From NCBI RefSeq assembly GCF_003324525.1, contig NZ_QGDC01000001.1, positions 652,431-716,430 of the forward strand: a stretch of 64,000 nt of DNA, written 5' to 3'. This DNA is from Mucilaginibacter hurinus (GTDB taxonomy: Bacteria; Bacteroidota; Bacteroidia; Sphingobacteriales; Sphingobacteriaceae). A program made the translations under genes and the position numbers. The notes beneath the pieces were generated by a model that was not told where the DNA came from, made no database searches, and saw nothing but the letters and a program-made list of their open reading frames with translations. The number at the start of each line of letters is the position of its first letter. The stretch's first letter is position 1. Below are positions 44,040 through 52,940 of this stretch, piece by piece.

Positions 44040-45365
44040 ATGGATAAGTTAGTGATGATCCTGCAATTTTTGGCGGGCTTATGCCTCATCGTATTTGTTC
44101 ATGAGCTTGGGCACTATCTGAGCGCAAGAATATTTGGGATCAGGGTAAGGAAGTTCTATCTTTTTTTTGATGCGTTCGGCAAAGCTATTTTTCGGTTCCG
44201 TCGGAACGGCACGGATTTCGGTTTAGGCTGGCTGCCGCTCGGTGGTTATGTCACCATGGCGGGAGCGCTTGCAGGGGATGAGGAAGATGATGGCGAAAAC
44301 GTTCCGGTGAACGAGCGTTTCGATCATAAACCGATCTGGCAACGGATCGTCGTTATGCTCAGCGGTATCCTGATGAATTTCCTGTTTTCGCTGCTGGTCT
44401 TCTCGCTGCTTGCCCTGACTTACGGCCGTAAGCAGCTTAACGGTGTGGGGGATTCGCTGCCCATATCTCCCGGGAAATTAGGCAAACAAGCAGGTTTACA
44501 GCCAGGCGACCGGGTCGCGGCTATCAATGCAGATTCTTCATTGTACGTTGATGACCTATTAAGTACGCGGCTATTAAGAGGCAATACCGTGCTTACCGTT
44601 ATACGTAAAAAAGGGAACGAGCGGATCCACATGCATATCGCCGTATCGCCCAAGATCATGCAGATGGTCGCCGAAAAAGACCTGTCACAATTTTACGCGC
44701 TACGGGCCGGTTTTAAAATCGATTCGGTCTATACGAACCTCGACCTTTCCCAAGCTAAAAACTTCAAACATGCCGGCGTGGTTGCCGTTAACGGAGACTC
44801 TGTGAATTCCTTCAATGACTTCTATGTGCGGCTGAAGGCCAATGAACAACGTCAGCTTTATCTGACCGTTGTCCGTAAAGGACAAGAACTAATATTACCC
44901 GCGCATCGTGATAAAGATGGCCATATCGCTTTCAGTCATGAAGGAAAGATCAGGATACAGCGACAGGTCAGGATCCCGCCTGAACGTTCACTTGCTACCG
45001 GCGCAAGCCTAACCTGGGGAGCCATATCCGCCAATTCCGAGGGTTTTGGTCAAATGCTTCGTGGCGAAGTAAGTCTGGGCGATGCCGTACTCGGCCCTAT
45101 ACGGATCGCCACTTTATTTGGAGAACGATTTGAGGCAAAAAGGTTCTGGACATTACTTGCCGTTCTGTCACTGGCGATCGGCGTATTTAATTTATTGCCT
45201 GTAGCACCGCTCGACGGTGGTGCGGTAGTGCTGTTTCTTTGGGAAGCCGTAACCCGAAAACCTCTCGGTTTATTGCCTACCCGCATATTTCAATTAACAG
45301 GCATTGTGGCCATGTTGCTACTGGTCATACTCGCCAGTGTGAACGACCTGCTAAACATCTTATGA
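44040..45365 (+). CDS. M50 site-2 metalloprotease (RseP-like), with PDZ domains
   Basis: About 441 aa from ATG 44040; the frame is open further upstream but the first 18 residues overlap the preceding gene. The zinc motif HELGH is at about residue 21 (LIVFVHELGHYLSA) and the second metal-ligand site LDGG at about 396 (LLPVAPLDGGAVV). Two PDZ-like parts lie between them (LGKQAGLQPGDRVAAINAD; AGVVAVNGDSVNSF). Family role: intramembrane cleavage of membrane-bound signalling proteins such as anti-sigma factors. Its presence in a metal-efflux operon suggests envelope-stress control (inference). Overlaps the next gene by 4 bases. Confidence 0.9.
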   Translation: MDKLVMILQFLAGLCLIVFVHELGHYLSARIFGIRVRKFYLFFDAFGKAIFRFRRNGTDFGLGWLPLGGYVTMAGALAGDEEDDGENVPVNERFDHKPIWQRIVVMLSGILMNFLFSLLVFSLLALTYGRKQLNGVGDSLPISPGKLGKQAGLQPGDRVAAINADSSLYVDDLLSTRLLRGNTVLTVIRKKGNERIHMHIAVSPKIMQMVAEKDLSQFYALRAGFKIDSVYTNLDLSQAKNFKHAGVVAVNGDSVNSFNDFYVRLKANEQRQLYLTVVRKGQELILPAHRDKDGHIAFSHEGKIRIQRQVRIPPERSLATGASLTWGAISANSEGFGQMLRGEVSLGDAVLGPIRIATLFGERFEAKRFWTLLAVLSLAIGVFNLLPVAPLDGGAVVLFLWEAVTRKPLGLLPTRIFQLTGIVAMLLLVILASVNDLLNIL

Positions 45366-45997
45366 TAATGAAAATGGAGTTGATCGAAAACTGTGAAAAA
45401 TATGTCAGGCAGCTGTTTGACGAAAAACTACCGGCAAGCATGTACTTCCATAACATCGACCATACGCTTTCCGTGGTGGCCGCTACTGAGCGCCTGCTTT
45501 CTGAACTGACCGTCAGTGACTCGGATAAGCAAATAGTGTTGGTAGCTGCCTGGTTACATGATACGGGTTATTGCTACACCTATGAAGGACATGAGGCTAT
45601 CAGCATGACACTTGCCGGCGATTTCCTCCGAAATGAACAGCGCAGCGATCTGTTCATAAGCGAAGTGAATTACTGTATCCGGGCGACCAGATTCCCGCCG
45701 TCTCCCGTCAGGCAAACACATTCCATCATTTGCGATGCAGATATGGCTCACCTTTCTTCCCCTTATTATCCTGAACTAACAGAACTGCTAAGAAAAGAAT
45801 GGGAAGTACATCTTGGCCAAACATATACTGAACAAGATTGGGACAAGCTAAACCTACGATTCCTGTCGACCCACCGGTATTTCACGAGCGCAGGGCAGAG
45901 CAATTGGGAGTCGGGTAAAATGAGTAACTTACGATCCCTTGAACGTAAAGTGCAACGGAGTGATGATGATCCGCTGTATCCTGAAGATAAACCATAA
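45362..45997 (+). CDS. HD-domain phosphohydrolase
   Basis: About 211 aa from the ATG inside the protease stop (ATGA). The metal ligands of an HD domain are visible: H..DH in FHNIDHTLSVV, HD in AAWLHDTGY, and D in ICDADMAHL. HD proteins hydrolyse nucleotides or cyclic nucleotides; (p)ppGpp or a cyclic dinucleotide could be the substrate, but the sequence does not decide. Last gene of the plus-strand metal operon. Confidence 0.85.
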   Translation: MIMKMELIENCEKYVRQLFDEKLPASMYFHNIDHTLSVVAATERLLSELTVSDSDKQIVLVAAWLHDTGYCYTYEGHEAISMTLAGDFLRNEQRSDLFISEVNYCIRATRFPPSPVRQTHSIICDADMAHLSSPYYPELTELLRKEWEVHLGQTYTEQDWDKLNLRFLSTHRYFTSAGQSNWESGKMSNLRSLERKVQRSDDDPLYPEDKP

Positions 45998-46005
45998 AAA
46001 GCGCC

Positions 46006-46269
46006 TTAACGCTTGTTCTTTTTAAGTTCCATTAACTTGTCTTGTTCATGAAGACGTTTTTTTAACTTTCCGGCATCCTGCATCGCCTTTATTACCGCAA
46101 GTATCACGATCATCAACAATATGACAATGAAGATCGTCCTGGTGAGGATCTTCTTGATCATCGTTCGCTGCTGCTTCTTTTTCTTTTGCTTCGCAGCGGC
46201 AGCCGCTCGCAGGGGATCAGGCGTTCGCTTTTTCTTGATGGATGGGCGGTTCTTTCGGCTAACAGGCAT
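46006..46269 (-). CDS. Small basic single-span membrane protein
   Basis: 87 aa. Lys/Arg/Ala-rich N-terminus (SRKNRPSIKKKRTPDPLRAA), one membrane helix (about 43-65, TIFIVILLMIVILAVI) and a charged tail. Same plan as the 59-aa peptide at 32571. Function unknown. Confidence 0.6.
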   Translation of the reverse strand: MPVSRKNRPSIKKKRTPDPLRAAAAAKQKKKKQQRTMIKKILTRTIFIVILLMIVILAVIKAMQDAGKLKKRLHEQDKLMELKKNKR

Positions 46270-46301
46270 GATGATGATTAAAATTGAAAGGTCAGTTGAT
46301 G

Positions 46302-46676
46302 TTATGAAAAAAGGAGTTCCACAGCAGGCTTAAATTTGGGGTCAATAAATTTTGCAAGGCTGATATATTGCTTGAGGGCATATAAACTGAGCGTCGCGGA
46401 CCGAATGTCGAATAATTGGCCCGCGAAGACCCGGGAATTGGGGTATAGCAATCTCTGATAGCACGCCATTTTTTCCTGTATATCTTCCGCCATTTCAAAC
46501 CAACGATCGATACTGCAATGCTCGCCTTCGATAGCTGACGGCGGAACTTCTTCCCCGTTCAGTATGGTTTCGGTCAGCTCATTCAAGTAACTCAGAAATT
46601 CAGGTATCTCATGACGGAATAACAAGTGCAATAACCTGGCTTTATGTACGGTTCTCTGTTTAGTTAGGGGTTTCAT
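46302..46676 (-). CDS. Hypothetical helical protein
   Basis: 124 aa, soluble, mostly helical, with no known domain (EIPEFLSYLNELTETILNG; YALKQYISLAKFI). It lies 38 bases downstream of the DUF1345 gene and 33 bases upstream of the small basic protein. Function unknown. Confidence 0.55.
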   Translation of the reverse strand: MKPLTKQRTVHKARLLHLLFRHEIPEFLSYLNELTETILNGEEVPPSAIEGEHCSIDRWFEMAEDIQEKMACYQRLLYPNSRVFAGQLFDIRSATLSLYALKQYISLAKFIDPKFKPAVELLFS

Positions 46677-46714
46677 GCTATTGGTGGTTTTGTCGTTATG
46701 CTTTCAAGGGCCCG

Positions 46715-47392
46715 TCATTTGACCAGGCCGGATATGATGTTGATACTGAGTGCCACGATGATGGTGTTGAATGCGAAGGAAAGGATACCGTGGAGGCAAA
46801 CCACCTTCCTGATCCTTTTGGAAGTGATCGACACGTCGGACACCTGAGACGTTGTCCCTATAACAAAGGAGAAATAGGTAAAATCAAGGTAATCCGGTTC
46901 GGTATCTTCAGGGAAGTCCAATCCACCGGTGGTATCCTGATTGCCGTGGACGCCTGAATAGTAGAGGTGTGCATATCTGAATATATAATTCGTGTGGATA
47001 AGCAGCCAGGCGCTCAGGACCGAAGTGATGGCGAGTATGATATGCCCGGTAAGACCATCTTTGCCAAATCCTTTTATTGACCCCATCAGTATAGCCAAAG
47101 CAATAAAGCTGATGCTGGAAGCGACCAGAATAAATACAGAGATAGCAGTTCTTCCGGTGTCTTGCCTTTTGGCCGTCTTCCGGATCTGCGAAGCTTCACA
47201 ACTCAAGATCGTTGTCCAGCTGAACACCAGGTGCGTCAGGCAAAAACCCAACCAGGTCATCATCCAGTGGATCGACGGGACGAATCCTTTATTGGTCAGT
47301 AAGAAAATGACCGCAGCTATGGCGACCGATATATATAGCCTGGCCCGGCTATCTAATTTAAAGACGATATTTGTAATTAGGGAAGATCTCAT
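46715..47392 (-). CDS. DUF1345 membrane protein
   Basis: 225 aa with about five membrane segments. The central DYLDFTYFSFVIGTTSQVSD, then VSITSKRIRKVVCLHGILSF, is the DUF1345 signature. The family is a bacterial membrane protein of unknown function. It is probably transcribed with the 46302 and 46006 genes. Acts in the inner membrane. Confidence 0.85.
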   Translation of the reverse strand: MRSSLITNIVFKLDSRARLYISVAIAAVIFLLTNKGFVPSIHWMMTWLGFCLTHLVFSWTTILSCEASQIRKTAKRQDTGRTAISVFILVASSISFIALAILMGSIKGFGKDGLTGHIILAITSVLSAWLLIHTNYIFRYAHLYYSGVHGNQDTTGGLDFPEDTEPDYLDFTYFSFVIGTTSQVSDVSITSKRIRKVVCLHGILSFAFNTIIVALSINIISGLVK

Positions 47393-47429
47393 TATTCTGA
47401 TCGGGGGTTAATAAAAAGGTTTGATCACG

Positions 47430-48230
47430 TTAGAATCTGGCGGTGAAAAGCAATCCCAGCGCGCCGTTACGATAGGTCGGCAACAACAGTGCATTGCGCT
47501 TATCGCTGTCGATCCTGAAGATCTTTTTGCGGATCGCCGGGTAAATGTAATAGGCGGTCTTGGTGGCAATGATCCCAAAACCTGCACCTGCGATAATATC
47601 ACTGAACCAATGTTTGTCATTGTAAATTCGGAGAACCGCGGTCGTCGTAGCAAAAGAATAAGCTACGACGCCATACCAGACAGAGCGTCCTGAATATTCC
47701 TGCGCCATAAATTCCGCGGAGGTGAAAGCGTTCCCGGCATGGCCTGATGGCCAGGATAATCTGTTAGAGTCATCCGGCCTTATCCGTCCCGTCGCAGATT
47801 TCAGAAACGCGGTCGTTCCATAGAAGATCGCTTCTGAAAGTACAATCAGTATGGTTTGGTCGACCAGGGAGTTTTTGCCGCGGACGCCGGCTAAATTGAG
47901 CATATAGACACTGGCGGTCGGGGCGAACTGTAGATAATTGTCGATCGTGCTTCTAAACCCTGCATAATGCTGGGTCATTTCATTATGGATACGATGATCC
48001 ACCTGACGGATCGGCGGTACAACAAAAGACAAGGCACCGTAAGTAATAAGCGCTGCAGGGGCAATAAACGCTCTGAAGTTACTTTTAAGCGACTTTACGC
48101 TATCGGGAATAGCGGTAATGCTTTGGGCACTATCTGTTCGGACCGGATCCAAACGTGTCTGGGCGCTGGCATGCGCGGTCATAACAGCAACAAAGAGGAC
48201 GCAACACGTCCTAAGCATTATAAAATTCAT
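47430..48230 (-). CDS. PAP2-family phosphatase
   Basis: 266 aa with an N-terminal signal/anchor. The three PAP2 motifs are present: KSATGRIRP (K-x6-RP), WPSGHAGNAF (PSGH) and VLRIYNDKHWFSDI (R-x5-H-x3-D, H here in KHWF). Members hydrolyse phosphatidic acid or undecaprenyl diphosphate, or modify lipid A. With LpxR at 26850, it could change the envelope in metal or peptide stress (inference). Confidence 0.88.
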   Translation of the reverse strand: MNFIMLRTCCVLFVAVMTAHASAQTRLDPVRTDSAQSITAIPDSVKSLKSNFRAFIAPAALITYGALSFVVPPIRQVDHRIHNEMTQHYAGFRSTIDNYLQFAPTASVYMLNLAGVRGKNSLVDQTILIVLSEAIFYGTTAFLKSATGRIRPDDSNRLSWPSGHAGNAFTSAEFMAQEYSGRSVWYGVVAYSFATTTAVLRIYNDKHWFSDIIAGAGFGIIATKTAYYIYPAIRKKIFRIDSDKRNALLLPTYRNGALGLLFTARF

Positions 48231-48254
48231 GTAAAGGTCATTTAGAATTAAGTA

Positions 48255-48289
48255 AAAAAGGAATATGACAGCGTTCGGTATTCCTTTTT
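48255..48289 (-). terminator. Hairpin terminator downstream of the 48289 gene
   Basis: AAAAAGGAATA and TATTCCTTTTT form a perfect 11-bp stem. It carries T-runs on both strands, so it works in either direction; on the minus strand it ends the 48289-48672 gene. Confidence 0.75.
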
Positions 48290-48672
48290 CAGATCCTAAA
48301 TACCCTCAATTGTAGATAAGCTTTTTCAAGTACCGGCAGCTCCACGAAGCGTTTAGCAGCGTGTAAAAGTTGCCAGTTTCCAGGGAGGCATGGCAGATCT
48401 AACCGCGTAATAAATGGATATTGGACGAAGCTGAACAACTGTACCCCGCCAAATGAACTCACATCCAGATTTTCAATAAGTGTTTGCCTGTCACAGGCAG
48501 CCACTTCATGTTCCCGTTCTACGCAATGCGATCCCGTATCATGGTCACCGGAAGGCGCGTTTATGATGATGGAGCGGACGATCGCCGCGCCCCTGCCAAA
48601 TGCACAACCGAGATCCCCGCCTGCCGACAGCAGGTAAAGGAAAAGAGCGATCAATGCAAATACTGGCCTCAT
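48289..48672 (-). CDS. Small secreted protein with C-terminal YLxxRxxxI
   Basis: 127 aa. A hydrophobic N-terminus (PVFALIALFLYLLSAGGDLG) acts as a signal; two Cys (about 49, 60) lie in a polar section SHCVEREHEVAACDR. The chain ends KAYLQLRVFRI, matching the YLxxRxxxI ending of the proteins at 30877 and 62012. Function unknown; downstream of the bestrophin gene (6-base gap), so probably co-transcribed. Confidence 0.65.
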   Translation of the reverse strand: MRPVFALIALFLYLLSAGGDLGCAFGRGAAIVRSIIINAPSGDHDTGSHCVEREHEVAACDRQTLIENLDVSSFGGVQLFSFVQYPFITRLDLPCLPGNWQLLHAAKRFVELPVLEKAYLQLRVFRI

Positions 48673-48678
48673 ATTAGA

Positions 48679-49587
48679 TTACATGATATAATAAGTGCCC
48701 GGCTGTTCCGGAACGGGCAATTTAACAATATCCGTTGTCATTTCCCGCAAATTGCTTTCGATGGTCCTGCTCAGCGTTGTCATCGGCGTATCTGTGGGTT
48801 TATTCTCGAACGGGTCTTGCATCAGGATCGCTGTACGCTCGATACTGACGAACAATGCCGGCACCAGGAAAGTTAACGATATTTCGACGATCTTGGCATT
48901 GTCTTCCAGGCCGAAAGGTAATATGGTCATGATGACATAAATGAAAAAGTGCAATAAAACGCTGTAGGAACGCGGGAAGACGGTATTTTTGATCCTTTCG
49001 CATTTCCCCATGGCATCACACAAGCGGGCGATCGTTCCATCCATCTGTACCTGTTTGTTCGCATCCAAATGAAATTCCTCGGCACCTGCAGCCAGCAGGT
49101 CGGTATGCTTACTGAGTAAAAAATTGGGAAGATTACCCGTCTTAACGTTATGCTTATTTACATATTCTTCAACAATGCCTGAAAATGGTACTTTACGCAG
49201 GTTTTGCGCCAGGGCGTAGCACCAGATGATCTGTTGTTCGGTAAATTCCAAAACATATGTTTTACCTGCTTCGTTCTTTGGAAAAAACTGCTGTGCCTGT
49301 CTGATCAGTGTCCGGCTGTCATTCACGATGGCTCCCCAGACCATCCTTGCTTCCCACCAGCGTTCGTAAGACTGGGATGTCCGGAAAGCCAGCAACAACG
49401 ACAATAACGTTCCCACGAAAGCCGAGACGGCCAAGGGTATAGTAATGGATCTAAATATCCAGTAGTGATCGAACGTCCCCGCCAGAATAGCGTATAAGGC
49501 AATGGCTATCAGATCGAATTTGATCAGATTGAGGAAGTACAGAACGGAGATCTTCTTGTTCAAAAGCATATCGATAAAGTTATTCAT
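48679..49587 (-). CDS. Bestrophin-family ion channel
   Basis: 302 aa with four membrane segments. FRTSQSYERWWEARMVWGAI (about residue 67) is the family hallmark, and IVEISLTFLVPALFVSIE with DPFENKPTDTPM follows near the C-terminus. Bacterial bestrophins form pentameric cation or anion channels in the inner membrane. It could serve ion balance within the metal island. Confidence 0.88.
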   Translation of the reverse strand: MNNFIDMLLNKKISVLYFLNLIKFDLIAIALYAILAGTFDHYWIFRSITIPLAVSAFVGTLLSLLLAFRTSQSYERWWEARMVWGAIVNDSRTLIRQAQQFFPKNEAGKTYVLEFTEQQIIWCYALAQNLRKVPFSGIVEEYVNKHNVKTGNLPNFLLSKHTDLLAAGAEEFHLDANKQVQMDGTIARLCDAMGKCERIKNTVFPRSYSVLLHFFIYVIMTILPFGLEDNAKIVEISLTFLVPALFVSIERTAILMQDPFENKPTDTPMTTLSRTIESNLREMTTDIVKLPVPEQPGTYYIM

Positions 49588-49736
49588 TTTATCATTACTT
49601 TTTCAAGCCGAAAACATGGGTCTTGCTGTATAAGGACGTTCTGAACGACTCCACCTGGGCATGTCCCTTTTTAATTTTTCAAAGCACTTTTAAGCTTGTG
49701 ATGCAGGTAACAACACTGAGAAAAATAACGATCAGC

Positions 49737-49967
49737 TCATTTTTTTTTGATGATATGGTCAGTGATGGTACCTAATTCCTCGGTTGTAAAATAAGAGGTT
49801 CCCAGAGAGCGGTATTTTCCGTCGGGCCCTTTGGAAATATAACCTTTAAAGGAACCATTCTCGGTGACCATAAAACACGGACCAGCCTCACCCGGCATTT
49901 TTTTATGGTCTAATTGCAGTTTTGTTGACACCCCTGATAATAAACAGGTAAGATTGAGTCTGTCCAT
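49737..49967 (-). CDS. Small hypothetical protein
   Basis: 76 aa with a basic and hydrophobic mix, no signal peptide. The segment CFMVTENGSFKGYISKGPDG suggests a small beta-sheet fold. It follows the polymerase gene by 26 bases on the same strand, so it could be part of the mutagenesis operon. Function unknown; the 150-base gap on its other side shows nothing clear. Confidence 0.5.
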   Translation of the reverse strand: MDRLNLTCLLSGVSTKLQLDHKKMPGEAGPCFMVTENGSFKGYISKGPDGKYRSLGTSYFTTEELGTITDHIIKKK

Positions 49968-49992
49968 AATGGTTTCTTTTAAAGTTATTTGA

Positions 49993-52935
49993 TCAGCAAA
50001 TTACCGGGTTAGGCAAGATGGGCAGTTTAGCGAACTTGAGTACTTCCACACTGGCAAAGCCGAATTCAGCCACCACCTTGCCCATGATCAGGTAGCAACC
50101 CTTGCCTCGGAACGGATAAACAGGTGTATTATTGGGAAAATGAACGGTGTCGAAAGTATTACCGTCCGCATCCAGAAAATTACCGAACCACATCTTCTGG
50201 TCGTTTTTGGTATGTACCGTTTTCTCGCAGACATATTGGCCGACCATGCGCACGATCTGTCCGACGTGGTTGATCAGGTCATTGGCATAAATGTCGCCCC
50301 GGTAGTCCGTCTGTAAGAGATCGAACATGGTCATACTTAAGGGGAAGCCCAGCAATTCCAGTTCATGGTAAGCATTCTCCAAAGCTGTATTGACCAGTAA
50401 TGGCAGGGAATAATTTTTGGCCTCCACCGCAAATAGTTCGGCGGAAGAGGATGGCTTGGCTTTCGCACCCAGGAGGAGGTGAACTGCCCAAAGCAATTCC
50501 TTTTTGCTCTTCCCGGTAAATCTCAGTGCACCTACCCGTATCAGGATGATCGCCTGTTCCAGGCCGATCCCCGTGCGCCTGATCAGGTCTTCGAGGCTTT
50601 GGTATGCCCCATTCAGCCGTCGCTCTTCCGGGATCAGCTCAATAAAGTTCTCGTTCAGCCCGTGAACACCGACAAAACCCAAATGCACATCCACGCCATG
50701 AATGTTAACCAGGCTATCGCTGTTATTGATGCAAGGCAGATGAACGATACCGCCCGAGCGCTGCAGTTCCTGTACGTACAAGGCCCGGTCGTAAAAACCA
50801 CCATAGTTGTTCAATACAGCGACCATGAACTCGCGGGGATAATAGGTCTTCAGGTAAAGGCTTTGATAGCTTTCGACGGCAAAACTGGCCGAGTGCGCTT
50901 TCGAAAAACTGTACCCGGCAAAAGAAGATACCTGCCGCCAGACCTCCCTGATGACGGCTTCGGGTCGTCCCAATTCCAGTGCCAGTTCATGGAAACGTTC
51001 GACCAATCGTTCGAACTCTCTCTTTGAACGATACTTTCCGCTCATCCCACGACGGAGAATATCAGCATCCGTACCATCCATCCCGGCAAAATGTATACAA
51101 ACCTTGATCACATCCTCCTGGTAAACCATGACACCGTAAGTTTCCTTCAATTGTTCTTCCATCACGGGGTGCAGATACTTGACCTTGTCGGGCGCATGAT
51201 GGTTCTTGATATATTCGCCCATCATTCCGGAACTGGCGACGCCGGGGCGGATAATGGAACTGGCGGCGACCAGCACCAGGTAACTATCGCAGGCCAGTTT
51301 CCGGTTCAACTGGATCATAGCGGGGGATTCTATATAGAAGCAGCCTTTCGTATTACCGAGCTTCAGGTTCGCGTTTACGCCGGGGTCTTTCATAAACGCC
51401 TTGACCTGATGAATGTCGATCTTCCTTTGTTGGTTCTCTTCGACCAACCGGACGGCCATTTTAATATGCCCGATCCCGCGCTGGCTCAAAATATCGTACT
51501 TATCAAAGCCGATCTTTTCCGCCTCATACATATCCCATTGTACCGTCGCCATACCCTTCGGCGGCAGGTCAAGCGCTGTATAGTAGGTGATAGGGTCTTC
51601 TGTGATCAAGACGCCACCTGCATGTATGGAGCGCTGATTGGGCATATTAGCCATCCGCTCATAGATCGCCGTGATCTTGCGGAATGCCTCATTTTCGCGG
51701 TTGAATCGAGATCGCGTAGGGTCGGTAAAACCGTCGATCTCGGATTTAGGTAAACCCATCACCTTACCGATCTCGCGAATGATACTCCGGTCCTTGAACG
51801 TAGACATGGTGCCCAATAAAGCGGTATGCTGACTGCCGTAACGCTTGAAAATATAATCCTGTACATCTTCGCGCTCATCCCAGGAATAATCGATATCAAA
51901 ATCCGGTGGTGATGTCCGCTGCGCGTTGAGAAACCGTTCAAAATACAGGTTCAGCTCTATAGGATCTACCTCGGTGATCTTCAGGCAATAGGCTACGATG
52001 CTGTTCGCGCCGGAACCCCGGCCTACGTGATAATAACCCTGCGAACTTGAATAGCGGATGATATCCCAGGTGATCAGAAAGTACGCACAAAAATCCAGTT
52101 CCGAAATTACCTTCAATTCGTGCTTTACCTTGCGCAATGCTTCCTTATCGGACCTGCCATAACGATATTCCATACCGCTCAGCGCCAGTTTTTCCAGCAA
52201 TTCCCGGTCATTTTTTTTATTACCGGTAAAGGTCCGCCGGTTCAGGTTTATCCGTCCTTTCGGATAATCCATCACACAACGATTCATCAGGTTGCGTGTG
52301 TTGTCCAGGATAAAAGCGTATCGCGCGAACTTCGCCTCCAGTTGTCCGGGCGGCAGGAACATATCGGTCCTCCCGCATTTGTCTTCAGTCTTTACTTCTG
52401 TCAGCACCACGTTCAGATCGATACCCCGCAAATACTCATGCAGGCGATAATCGATCTTATCCGCCACGAATACGGGCTGCAAAGCTAATAGCTTATCTTT
52501 AAGCTCGCCGAGTTCAGCATTAAACAACTTGTTCAGCTGATCGAAGCGGATACCGAGAAATTCATTGGCCTTAAGCTGCCCTGAATAGCCATAAGGGTAA
52601 ACGATGTATGCGTTAGCGAACGCCGGTGCAACATCCGGTAAGGGCTTTTGCTCCAGGTTATGTTCGGTCAGAAAATCGTTCAGTTCCTTCATGCCTTCGC
52701 GGTCGCGGGCAATACCCATATAAAGCAATCTTTTGTCCTTGCGAAACTCCAACCCGGCTATGGGTTTGATGCCCTTCTCATCACATTCCCGCATGAACTC
52801 CATAATGCCCGTCGAATTGTTGATATCGGTCAGCACCATTTGTGTCACACCACAGGCAATAGCTTCCTCGACCAAGGCCGGTATCGACATGGTGCCGTAG
52901 CGCAGGCTATATTGGGAATGCACATTAAGGTACAT
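49993..52935 (-). CDS. dnaE: DNA polymerase III alpha-type (C-family) polymerase, mobile-element form
   Basis: 980 aa. The start MYLNVHSQYS is a PHP domain whose first metal His is Asn (N4), so the PHP proofreading site is probably inactive. Catalytic aspartates are in PPDFDIDYSWDE (about 342-350), with a third in KYDILSQRGIGHI. GRGSGANSIVAY and a C-terminal OB-like part (ICEKTV-type, here YVCEKTVHTKNDQK) are present. It is shorter than replicative DnaE (about 1160 aa), so probably an accessory or mutagenic enzyme. It pairs with the Y-family polymerase gene 5 bases upstream. Confidence 0.9.
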   Translation of the reverse strand: MYLNVHSQYSLRYGTMSIPALVEEAIACGVTQMVLTDINNSTGIMEFMRECDEKGIKPIAGLEFRKDKRLLYMGIARDREGMKELNDFLTEHNLEQKPLPDVAPAFANAYIVYPYGYSGQLKANEFLGIRFDQLNKLFNAELGELKDKLLALQPVFVADKIDYRLHEYLRGIDLNVVLTEVKTEDKCGRTDMFLPPGQLEAKFARYAFILDNTRNLMNRCVMDYPKGRINLNRRTFTGNKKNDRELLEKLALSGMEYRYGRSDKEALRKVKHELKVISELDFCAYFLITWDIIRYSSSQGYYHVGRGSGANSIVAYCLKITEVDPIELNLYFERFLNAQRTSPPDFDIDYSWDEREDVQDYIFKRYGSQHTALLGTMSTFKDRSIIREIGKVMGLPKSEIDGFTDPTRSRFNRENEAFRKITAIYERMANMPNQRSIHAGGVLITEDPITYYTALDLPPKGMATVQWDMYEAEKIGFDKYDILSQRGIGHIKMAVRLVEENQQRKIDIHQVKAFMKDPGVNANLKLGNTKGCFYIESPAMIQLNRKLACDSYLVLVAASSIIRPGVASSGMMGEYIKNHHAPDKVKYLHPVMEEQLKETYGVMVYQEDVIKVCIHFAGMDGTDADILRRGMSGKYRSKREFERLVERFHELALELGRPEAVIREVWRQVSSFAGYSFSKAHSASFAVESYQSLYLKTYYPREFMVAVLNNYGGFYDRALYVQELQRSGGIVHLPCINNSDSLVNIHGVDVHLGFVGVHGLNENFIELIPEERRLNGAYQSLEDLIRRTGIGLEQAIILIRVGALRFTGKSKKELLWAVHLLLGAKAKPSSSAELFAVEAKNYSLPLLVNTALENAYHELELLGFPLSMTMFDLLQTDYRGDIYANDLINHVGQIVRMVGQYVCEKTVHTKNDQKMWFGNFLDADGNTFDTVHFPNNTPVYPFRGKGCYLIMGKVVAEFGFASVEVLKFAKLPILPNPVIC

Positions 52936-52940
52936 GGCGC

